Assembly (NCBI GenBank): GCA_027620595.1
Contig: JAQCDI010000106.1
Coordinates: 1 to 8,157, forward strand
DNA: 8,157 nucleotides
Source: Bacteroidota bacterium
Lineage (GTDB): Bacteria > Bacteroidota > Rhodothermia > Rhodothermales > UBA10348
Reading direction: 5' to 3'
Shown here: piece after piece, positions 1 to 7,300 of the stretch
Position numbering within the stretch: the stretch's first letter is position 1
Layout of the letters: every line of letters starts with the position of its first letter
Position numbers and translations under genes: made by a program
Notes under the pieces: model-generated
Seen by the model: only the letters and a program-made list of their open reading frames with translations
Database searches by the model: none
What the model was told of the DNA's origin: nothing

Positions 1-1
1 C

Positions 2-331
2 CCGGGCGTTGGCGGGCCGCCGGGCGGCCGTCGGCCGCCCGGCGGCATGCGCCCTGCTCCCGGGGAGGGACGTGAAGGACCTCCGCCGCGCATCGCCGCC
101 TTTTTCGACGAGTCATCCGGACGGTTGGTCATGACCCGCATCTTCGTCGGGCAGCCCGGAGAACGCATGCTGGTGTCTGACACACGATTCCAGCATCTGG
201 AAGGGCTGGATGTGCCCTCGAGCCGAAGTGTCCGGGGGGCCTTCCCCCAACAGCGGCGTCTGCGAACGGTCACCGTCCGCCTGGACCATGAAACGCGGTT
301 CGCCCGCGCCTTCATCCAGTTGCGGGACTGA
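2..331 (+). CDS. Unrecognised protein, C-terminal part (cut by left edge)
   Basis: The frame is open from the left edge to a TGA at 329-331, so this is probably the 3' end of a longer gene; the ATG at 47 is an internal alternative start. The first 30 or so codons encode a Gly/Pro/Arg-rich, probably disordered stretch, encoded partly by the palindrome at 16-46. From about 92 the composition changes to an ordinary soluble-looking domain of about 79 residues with alternating hydrophobic and charged positions (RIAAFFDE, TRIFVGQ, RTVTVRLDHE), ending FIQLRD. From codon 92 on, 61 of 79 codons end in G or C, as expected for a real gene here, and the aligned antisense frame looks weaker. The layout of a flexible linker followed by a small beta-rich tail slightly recalls pilin-like or secretion pseudopilin C-termini, but no diagnostic motif is visible and I assign no function. 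It could also be a spurious GC-rich frame. Confidence 0.5.
   Translation, partial: PGVGGPPGGRRPPGGMRPAPGEGREGPPPRIAAFFDESSGRLVMTRIFVGQPGERMLVSDTRFQHLEGLDVPSSRSVRGAFPQQRRLRTVTVRLDHETRFARAFIQLRD
16..46. repeat. Perfect GC-only palindrome (15-bp arms)
   Basis: GCCGCCGGGCGGCCG (16-30) is followed by a single T and then by its exact reverse complement CGGCCGCCCGGCGGC (32-46). As RNA this can form a very stable 14-bp stem closed by a 3-nt loop. No T-tract follows on the plus strand and no clear one on the minus strand, so it is not a standard intrinsic terminator. In the frame starting at position 2 it encodes the mirror-symmetric peptide GGPPGGRRPPGG, so it may simply be part of a low-complexity linker. 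Confidence 0.8.
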
Positions 332-368
332 GGCAGCCGTGGGCCCAGGCTTCAGCATCGCGGGAATC

Positions 369-423
369 CGGAGGCCTGAAGGTTCAATGACCATTGCTTT
401 CGGAGGCCACGACCTTCGGAGCC
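369..423. promoter_or_regulatory. Direct repeats around a small dyad upstream of the Nudix gene
   Basis: The 126-bp gap between the stop at 331 and the ATG at 458 contains CGGAGGCC at 369-376 and again at 401-408, plus a one-base-shorter copy CGGAGCC at 417-423. Between the first two lies the dyad CAATG-AC-CATTG (385-396). Start-to-start distances are 32 and 16 bp. The arrangement resembles an operator region, but no regulator is encoded nearby and I could not identify a convincing -35/-10 or a Bacteroidota-type TAnnTTTG promoter box. Chance repetition in GC-rich DNA is a real alternative. Confidence 0.3.
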
Positions 424-457
424 TGGAACCTCGCACGGTCTGGGGCACATAAGGGCC

Positions 458-1123
458 ATGCTTGACTCGATTCGCTTTCCTGCCTTCGCGGACCTGCTCA
501 CGTCCCGCCTGTCCCAGCCGCTGCCGGGACAGGTGGCGCAATTCCAGATGGCACCGCTGGCCCGTCGCCAGCCCGCCATGGCTGCGGTAGAGGCCAAATC
601 ATGCCGGGAGGCGGGCGTCCTGGCGCTTTTCTATCCGGATGCCGATGCCCGTCCCCATCTGCTCCTCACCCGCCGGCCCGAGGCCATGAACAAGCATGCC
701 GGGCAGATTGCTTTCCCGGGAGGCCGGCGGGAAGAACACGAAAGCCTCGAAGAGGCCGCGCTGCGTGAAACGGAGGAGGAAGTCCTCATTCCGGCCTCGC
801 GGATCGACGTGATGGGCGCCCTTTCCTCCCTCTACATTCCCCCATCCAATTTCTGCGTCCATCCATTCGTGGGACGCATCGATTTCACGCCGGACCTGGA
901 CGTCCGGACCGAGGAAGTGGCCGAGGCATTCGGGGTTCGCCCGCACCTGCTGTTGGATCCTGCCTACCGGACGGCCGAGCCGTTGACGGTCGGTGGACAG
1001 GAACGCATGGTGCCCTTTTTCCTTCTGGGGGGGCACCGGGTATGGGGCGCCACGGCCATGATGCTCGCTGAATTGGCTGCCGTTCTGGACCCGTTGGTGT
1101 TGGAGCGGGAATCCCTGATCTGA
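458..1123 (+). CDS. Nudix hydrolase, CoA pyrophosphatase family (NudL/YeaB-like)
   Basis: This is a 221-residue cytoplasmic Nudix enzyme of the CoA-diphosphatase type, which cleaves coenzyme A to 3',5'-ADP and 4'-phosphopantetheine using divalent metal. The CoA-specific signature lies just ahead of the Nudix box: LLTRR (69-73), then H80 and GQIAFPGG (82-89). The Nudix box spans G89-I111 and retains E95, R103, E104, E107 and E108, the metal-binding and catalytic positions. The conserved glycine near the end of the box is leucine (L110). A WGATAMMLAEL stretch (196-206) matches the family's C-terminal helix. The length is normal. The ATG at 458 is the first usual start after an in-frame stop at 377-379. 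AAGGG at 451-455 lies only 2 bases ahead of it, too close for a good ribosome site. The gene stands alone on the plus strand and converges on the mutase gene. Family assignment is firm; the CoA substrate is inferred from the signature. Confidence 0.92.
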   Translation: MLDSIRFPAFADLLTSRLSQPLPGQVAQFQMAPLARRQPAMAAVEAKSCREAGVLALFYPDADARPHLLLTRRPEAMNKHAGQIAFPGGRREEHESLEEAALRETEEEVLIPASRIDVMGALSSLYIPPSNFCVHPFVGRIDFTPDLDVRTEEVAEAFGVRPHLLLDPAYRTAEPLTVGGQERMVPFFLLGGHRVWGATAMMLAELAAVLDPLVLERESLI

Positions 1124-1152
1124 GCTCCGGGGATCAGAGGCCCAGCTGGGCC
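1115..1152. repeat. Overlapping inverted repeats at the convergent gene ends
   Basis: CTGATC (1115-1120) and GATCAG (1132-1137) form a 6-bp inverted repeat whose 11-nt loop includes the Nudix stop codon and most of the 10-bp gap between the two convergent genes. It is followed at once by the perfect palindrome GGCCCAGCTGGGCC (1139-1152), which lies inside the last codons of the mutase gene. There is no T-run on either side, so an intrinsic terminator is not established. The position between two 3' ends fits transcript-end structure, which is an inference. Confidence 0.35.
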
Positions 1153-2552
1153 ATGGCGTCCGTGACCATCCGCTCCGCAACCTCGGCCGACGAGGCTTCG
1201 GCGTAGACGCGCAGTACCGGTTCCGTACCCGAAGGACGGATCAGCAGCCAGCCATCGGCGGTGTGGTATTTGAATCCGTCGAGGGATTCGGCCTTCGAGA
1301 CCTCCTTGCCGGCCACATGGCTCAGACCGCCCTGCTCCGCGAGCCGGATCAATACAGCGTCCTTGCGTTCAGGACTGGTGTGCTTGTCTTCCCGGTAGAA
1401 TGCATGCTCGCCGTAGCGGGCATGCAGGTCCTTGACGAGGCGCGAGAGCTGCCGACCGCGTTTGGCCATCATTTCCAGGATGACCAGCCCGATGAAGATG
1501 CCGTCGCGTTCGGGAACGTGGCCCATGACGGCCATACCGCCGGATTCCTCGCCTCCGACGAGCACATCCCCGTCCAGGAAAGCGCCTCCAATGTACTTGA
1601 ATCCGATTTTTGTCGTGCTGATACCCAGGCCCAGATCCGCGGCCATCTTGTCCAGCATGGTGGTAGTCGAAAACGTCTTGACGATGCGACCCGAGAGACC
1701 TTTGTCGTTGTGGAGATAGTCCACGAGCAGGGCCAGCAGGTGGTGGGAGTCCACGAAGTCCCCGTGCTCGTCGGCCATGCCGATGCGGTCGGCATCCCCG
1801 TCGTTGGCAATGGCAGCATCACATCCGTTGGCAGTGATCATGTCCCTCAGGGCATTCAGGTTTCGCTCGATGGGCTCGGGCGGCGTGCCTTCAAAGCCCG
1901 GATTGATGGCATTGCGATGCTCGATGACCCGGTCCTTGCCCAGGAGTTCGGACAGGATGTGCTGTCCGGCCCCAAACATGGCATCATGCACCACGGTGAT
2001 GCCCGCTTCCCGGATGGCTGCAATGTCCACGAGGGATCGGACATGATCGATGTACTGCTGCCGAAGGGGCTGTACGGTGATCATGCCACGCCAGACATAG
2101 GTATCGAAGTCTTCGTAACCATGCTCCTCGAACAGCCCGATCCGGCGCTCGACGTCGGCAATCATGTCCGGTAGGGCGGGTCCTCCAAAGAACCCCTTGA
2201 TCTTGAAACCGCTGTATTCGGGTGGATTGTGGGAAGCGGTAATCACAATGCCGGCTTTGTGACCGAATGCCTTGGCACCCCAGGAAACGGCAGGCGTTGG
2301 CGCATGCGTATCCGATATGGCGACCCGGATTCCCATGGACGCCATGACACGGGCGGCATGGCGGGTAAAATCCTGACCCCGGAAACGGGTGTCATAGCCG
2401 ATGATGACGCTCGAGTCGGCCCCATAGGTGTCGATGACCCATTCGGCAGTGGCACGCGACACCCGCTCAAGGTTGTCGAGTGTGAAGCCGTCTCCGATGA
2501 TGGCGCGCCATCCGTCGGTTCCAAAGGCGATCTGGGAGCGGGTATGTGTCAT
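1134..2552 (-). CDS. Phosphoglucomutase/phosphomannomutase family protein
   Basis: This is a complete 472-residue alpha-D-phosphohexomutase, a four-domain cytoplasmic Mg2+ enzyme that moves a phosphate between C1 and C6 of a hexose by way of a phosphoserine. All four active-site loops are intact: the N-terminal FGTDGWR (10-16), the phosphoserine loop TASHNP with catalytic S107 (105-110), the metal loop DGDADR (251-256), the sugar-binding loop GGEESGG (333-339), and the phosphate-binding loop RPSGTEP (439-445). The GTDGWRAIIG opening resembles the branch often annotated only as PGM-like, so glucose phosphate is likely but mannose or glucosamine phosphate cannot be excluded. The ATG at 2550-2552 is the natural start, because FGTDGWR begins ten residues in. 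No Shine-Dalgarno is visible before it. The gene is the last of the leftward cluster, 24 bp after recN, and probably shares its transcript. No break or unusual composition is seen. Confidence 0.93.
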   Translation of the reverse strand: MTHTRSQIAFGTDGWRAIIGDGFTLDNLERVSRATAEWVIDTYGADSSVIIGYDTRFRGQDFTRHAARVMASMGIRVAISDTHAPTPAVSWGAKAFGHKAGIVITASHNPPEYSGFKIKGFFGGPALPDMIADVERRIGLFEEHGYEDFDTYVWRGMITVQPLRQQYIDHVRSLVDIAAIREAGITVVHDAMFGAGQHILSELLGKDRVIEHRNAINPGFEGTPPEPIERNLNALRDMITANGCDAAIANDGDADRIGMADEHGDFVDSHHLLALLVDYLHNDKGLSGRIVKTFSTTTMLDKMAADLGLGISTTKIGFKYIGGAFLDGDVLVGGEESGGMAVMGHVPERDGIFIGLVILEMMAKRGRQLSRLVKDLHARYGEHAFYREDKHTSPERKDAVLIRLAEQGGLSHVAGKEVSKAESLDGFKYHTADGWLLIRPSGTEPVLRVYAEASSAEVAERMVTDAMAQLGL

Positions 2553-2576
2553 GACAATGGTCGGAAATGTGGATGT

Positions 2577-4292
2577 TCAGGCATCAGAACCGCCCCTGGG
2601 ACGGCTTTCTATCAATTCCCGCGCGGTGCGCAGGGCGCCTTCGGTAACTTCGGATCCGCTGATCAGGGAGGCTATTTCTTCCCGGCGCTCCGGTTCCGAA
2701 AGACGTTTCATGGCAATGTGGGTGCGACCGTCCTCGACAGACTTGGCCACTTTGAAGTGGCTCGTGCCCGCCGCTGCCACCTGCGGCAAGTGGGTGATGG
2801 CAATGATCTGGTGATATCCGCCAAGGGCCAGCATGCAGTCCCCAACCCGCTGGGCAATGGCGCCGGAGATCCCCGTATCGATCTCGTCAAAGATGAGGAT
2901 CGGAAGCCGATCGCTCTTGGCCAGGATGGACTTGAGGGCCAGCATGATCCGGGAAATCTCCCCTCCGGAGGCCACACGCGCCAATGGCATGGGCTCGACG
3001 CCCGGATTGGTGGAAATGAAGAAAGTGCACCGGTCCATGCCGTCGGCATGGGCCGTGCGCGTCACCCCGTCGTCCCTGATCCAACCGGTGGGATCCTCGG
3101 ACTGCTCGATGCGCGCCTCGAAACGGCTTCCGGGCATGCCCAGATCGGCCAGCTCGTCGACAATGGCCATTTCGATCTGTGCCGCCACGGCCTTGCGCTT
3201 CGCGGACAGACGCAGCGCCACGTCGGACAGTTCGGCCGTGGCGGCCGTGAACTCGGCATCCAGACGGCGCAGCGCCCCGTCGAAATCCGCGGCCAGGTCG
3301 AAGCGCGCCCCGATATCCTCCCGATGGGCAAGGACGGACTCGATGGTACCGCCGTACTTGCGCTTCAAGCGATCGAAGTCGATCAGCCGCTCACGGATGG
3401 TCTCGAGCCGCTCGGGGTTGAATTCGATCCGGGAGTTGTAATCCTGAAGGAACGAGGCCGTCTCACTGACCGCGATATGGGCCGAAGAGATTTCCCGGGC
3501 CATGGCCTCGAAGGCGGTGTCGATGCGCGCCAGATTCTGCAGCTCGTTCCGGGCCCGGACCAGCATGTCGGAAATGGCAGGATCCGAGTTGTAGAGCAGC
3601 TCGAACAACGCGGAAGTAGCCTCAAAAAGGCGTTCGGCATTCTCCAGGATCCGGCGCTCGGATTCCAGTTCGTCCTCTTCCCCTTCCTTCGGGCCCACCG
3701 TGTCGATCTCGTCGATCTGGTAAGCCAGCAGTTCATGTTCCTGCTTGAGTTGCCGCTCCCGGGCCAACATGTCGTTGCGCCGTCCGACCAGGACCTGCAC
3801 CACCTCGAAGCGATCCCGATAGGCCCGGACCAGGGATTCCAATCCGCCGAAGCCATCCACCAGGGGCAGATGCCGCTCCGAACGCAGGAGGGATTGGTGG
3901 TCATGTTGGCCGTGCAGGTCCACCAGTTCGGAAGCCACGTCCCGAAGCAGACCCACCGTGGCCGGCGAGTCATTGATGAACGCCCGACTGTGCGAATCAC
4001 TGATCTCACGTCGAAGGATCAGCCGGGGCAGGAGGTCGATCCCGTTCTCCTCGAGCAGTCCATGCACAAGCGGGTCGTCCACCCCTTCGAATTCGCCCTC
4101 CACAATGGCTTTCTTGGCTCCCGCCCGCACGGTGTCCATGGACGCGCGGTCTCCGAGGATGAGCTTCAATGCTCCCACGACAATGGATTTTCCCGCGCCG
4201 GTTTCTCCCGTGATGATGTTCAGGCCGGTATCAAACTCGACCTCGAGCTCCTCGATGAGGGCAAAATCACGGATGTAGAGTCGACGCAGCAA
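2577..4292 (-). CDS. recN: DNA repair protein RecN
   Basis: RecN is an SMC-like ABC ATPase that acts early in recombinational repair of double-strand breaks, binding DNA ends on the nucleoid. This 571-residue copy has the usual length and layout. The N-terminal half-ATPase has Walker A GETGAGKS (29-36) and the family motif LHGQHDHQSL (126-135). A charged helical central region (about 155-395) supplies the two coiled-coil arms. The C-terminal half-ATPase has the ABC signature ASGGEISRIMLALK (441-454), Walker B LPILIFDE with D469 and E470, and the switch histidine H501 in AITHLPQVAAAG. The opening LRRLYIRDFALIEELEVEF matches the family N-terminus and fixes the start at a TTG codon (4290-4292). 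No ATG or GTG lies between it and the in-frame upstream stop, which is the secA TGA. There is no Shine-Dalgarno. The start lies in mRNA ACCTCCTTG, resembling the 16S anti-Shine-Dalgarno tail. It follows secA by 36 bp, so co-transcription is likely. Confidence 0.96.
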   Translation of the reverse strand: MLRRLYIRDFALIEELEVEFDTGLNIITGETGAGKSIVVGALKLILGDRASMDTVRAGAKKAIVEGEFEGVDDPLVHGLLEENGIDLLPRLILRREISDSHSRAFINDSPATVGLLRDVASELVDLHGQHDHQSLLRSERHLPLVDGFGGLESLVRAYRDRFEVVQVLVGRRNDMLARERQLKQEHELLAYQIDEIDTVGPKEGEEDELESERRILENAERLFEATSALFELLYNSDPAISDMLVRARNELQNLARIDTAFEAMAREISSAHIAVSETASFLQDYNSRIEFNPERLETIRERLIDFDRLKRKYGGTIESVLAHREDIGARFDLAADFDGALRRLDAEFTAATAELSDVALRLSAKRKAVAAQIEMAIVDELADLGMPGSRFEARIEQSEDPTGWIRDDGVTRTAHADGMDRCTFFISTNPGVEPMPLARVASGGEISRIMLALKSILAKSDRLPILIFDEIDTGISGAIAQRVGDCMLALGGYHQIIAITHLPQVAAAGTSHFKVAKSVEDGRTHIAMKRLSEPERREEIASLISGSEVTEGALRTARELIESRPRGGSDA

Positions 4293-4328
4293 GGAGGTCG
4301 GGTCCGATGGTAAGTGCGGAAAGCGGGC

Positions 4329-7300
4329 TCAAGCAGTACCGTGGCAATGTTTGAACTTCTTGCCGGATCCGCAAGGGCACGGGTCATTTCGACCCACCTT
4401 GTTGTCTGCCGTAACCGGCGTCGTCTTGGCCGTGGGATCCTTGCCAGCGGCCTGATTCCCCCCGGGGCCACCGACACCGAACGAGCTCGGTGCCTGGGCG
4501 TGGGTGGTCTGCGCCTTGTTCGGATCCAACTTCAGCGGCTGGCTCCGACGCGCTGCCGCGGGTGCCTGCCTGTCCACAAGCGGACCGCTCCGGAAAATGA
4601 AGGAAACCACCTCTTCATTGATGGTGTCGATCATTTCGGCAAACAGTTTGAAGGCCTCCATCTTGTACTCGACCAGCGGATCCCGCTGCCCGTAGGCCCT
4701 GAGTCCGATTCCTTCCTTGACCTCATCCAGGTTCCGCAGGTGTTCCGTCCAGTGGCTGTCGATGAATGACAGGGAGACTACGCGCTCAAGGGCGTCGTTG
4801 GCCTCCTGGCCCTCCGTGGCAATGGCGTCCTCGACTCGCACCACTGCACGCATGATCTTGCGGCCATCGGTAAAGTCGATATAGACCTTCTCGGGTTTTT
4901 TCTCGGCGTCCGACTCGGCCACCTTTTTCATGCTCTCGAAGAACGGACGGGCCAATGCGGCACGTTTGCGTTCGTACATCTGCATGGCAGCCTGGAAGAT
5001 CTCCTCGGCCACCCCATCGTCACCGAGCTTGTGGAACCGCTCGCGGTCCATGTCGATGTCGAGCGCCAACAACCGGAGCAAGTCCTCACGCAGTTCGTCG
5101 AGGTTACCGTCCCCGTGGTGGGTCTCCACCATCCGCTCGATGATGGTTCGCAGCTGATCCTCGATGTCCCCGGCCAGGCGCTCCCCGTTCAGGGCATGGG
5201 ATCGCCGGTCGTAGATCACGGCGCGCTGGGCGTTGAGCACATCGTCGTACTCCAGCTGGCGCTTGCGGATGGAGAAGTTGTTCTGCTCCACCTTTTTCTG
5301 GGCCCGTTCAATGGATTTGTTGACCCAGGGGTGCGTAATGACCGCGCCTTCCTCGAGGTTCAACCGGTCCATGACCTTGGCCACCCGGTCCGAGGAGAAC
5401 AGACGCATCAGGTTGTCATCCAGCGAGACATAGAACTGGCTCTCGCCCGGGTCTCCCTGGCGGCCGGCTCGACCGCGCAACTGCAGGTCGATGCGGCGGC
5501 TCTCATGCCGTTCCGTGCCGATGATGGCCAGACCTCCGACCTCCGTGACACCAGGCCCGAGCTTGATGTCCGTGCCGCGACCCGCCATGTTGGTGGCAAT
5601 GGTGACCGCTCCTTTCTGGCCGGCCTCGGCCACAATGAGGGCTTCCGTCTTGGCCCGGTCCCGCTTCGCATTGAGCACATTGTGCTTGATGCCCGCGCGG
5701 GTCAGCAGGCGGGAGTAGGTTTCCGAGGATTCGACGCTGGTGGTACCCACGAGTACCGGCTGCCCCTTGGCATTGTACTCGCGGATTTTTTCGATGACCG
5801 CGTTGAGTTTCTCCCGCCGCGTCCGGAAGACCAGATCATCGAGGTCCTGGCGCGCCACCGGCCGGTTGGTCGGCACTACAACGACCTCCATCTTGTAGGT
5901 CTTGAAAAACTCCTCGGCTTCCGTTTCGGCCGTACCGGTCATCCCGGCCAGCTTGTGGTGCATGCGGAAGTAATTCTGCAGCGTGATGGTGGCGTAGGTC
6001 TGCGTGGCCGCCTGGATCTTGACACCCTCCTTGGCCTCGATGGCCTGGTGCAGTCCATCGGAATACCGGCGACCCGCCAGCACACGGCCCGTGTGCTCGT
6101 CCACGATCATGATCTTGTCTTCCTGGACGATGTATTCGGTGTCCTTCTCGAAGAGGACATAGGCCTTCAGGAGCTGCTCGATGGCGTGAAGACGCGCTGC
6201 AGCAGAAGCATATTCAGCGTACATCTGTCGCTTGCGCTCTTCGAAATCATTCTTGAGCACCCGCAGGTCGTTTTCCAGCTTGTTGGCCTTCTTCTCTTCG
6301 GCCAGGGACGCGTCCGCAGCCAGGGATTCACGGATTTCCCGCTCCTGTTGGGACAGCTCCTTCTCCATGGTAGCCGTCAAGTCCCCCAGATCGGGCAGGA
6401 CAAACAGTCCTTCGTCCCGACCGGCAGCGCGACCGATGTATTCGCGACCCTGCTGGCTCATTTCGATGGATCGCTGCTTCTCGTCGTACGCAAAATGCAG
6501 CTCCTGATCGACGATGGGCATGTTCTTGGCATTATCCTGCAGGTACAGGAATTCCGTTTTCTGTCGCAGGGCCTCGACGCCCTGCTCCTGCAGGAGCTTG
6601 CGCAGCTTCTTGTTGCGTGGATAGCCGCGGTAGGCCCGAAGCAGCGCCAGGCCGGCCTCGGATTCGAGCTCGTTGGCCCGGCGATTTTCCCCCGCTTCGA
6701 GCGCCTTGTCCCGTTCCTGGAGCTTGCGCTCGGCTTCGGTTACGAATCCGGCCACCATCTTCTGCTGGGAATAGACCAATTTCTCGACGGAGGGCTTGAA
6801 CTCCTCGAACTGGCTCTCATCCGATTGCGGAACCGGTCCCGAGATGATCAGCGGCGTACGCGCCTCGTCAATCAGGACCGAGTCCACCTCGTCCACGATG
6901 GCCATATGGTGACCCCGCTGCTGCAGGTGCTCAGGATCATTGACGAAGGAGTTGTCCCGCAGGTAGTCGAAGCCGAATTCGTTGTTGGTCCCGTACGTGA
7001 TATCGGCCGTGTAGGCCGCCTTGCGCTGATCGGTGTGCGGCTCGTATTTGTCGATGACGTCCACGCGCAGGCCGAGGAATTCGTAGACCGGACCCATCCA
7101 TTCGGCGTCGCGCTGGGCCAGGTACGGGTTCACCGTAACCAGGTGAACGCCTTTTCTGGCCAAGGCGTTGAGGTAGACCGGAGCGATGGCCACCAAGGTC
7201 TTTCCTTCCCCCGTTTTCATTTCCGAGATGTTGCCCTGGTGGATGGCAATCCCGCCCAACATCTGGACATCGTAGGGCACCATGTCCCAACGTACCTTCT

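Noticed and set aside
113..541. Minus-strand frame of 142 codons across the left edge and the Nudix start
   Set aside because: It uses the same triplets as the plus-strand frames, overlaps the well-supported Nudix gene, has weaker third-position bias than the plus frame, and shows no motif.
2229..4313. A 694-codon open frame antisense to recN and the start of the mutase gene
   Set aside because: It is the same aligned-antisense effect. recN and the mutase are in the same triplet phase, so the artefact runs through both. It has no recognisable domains.
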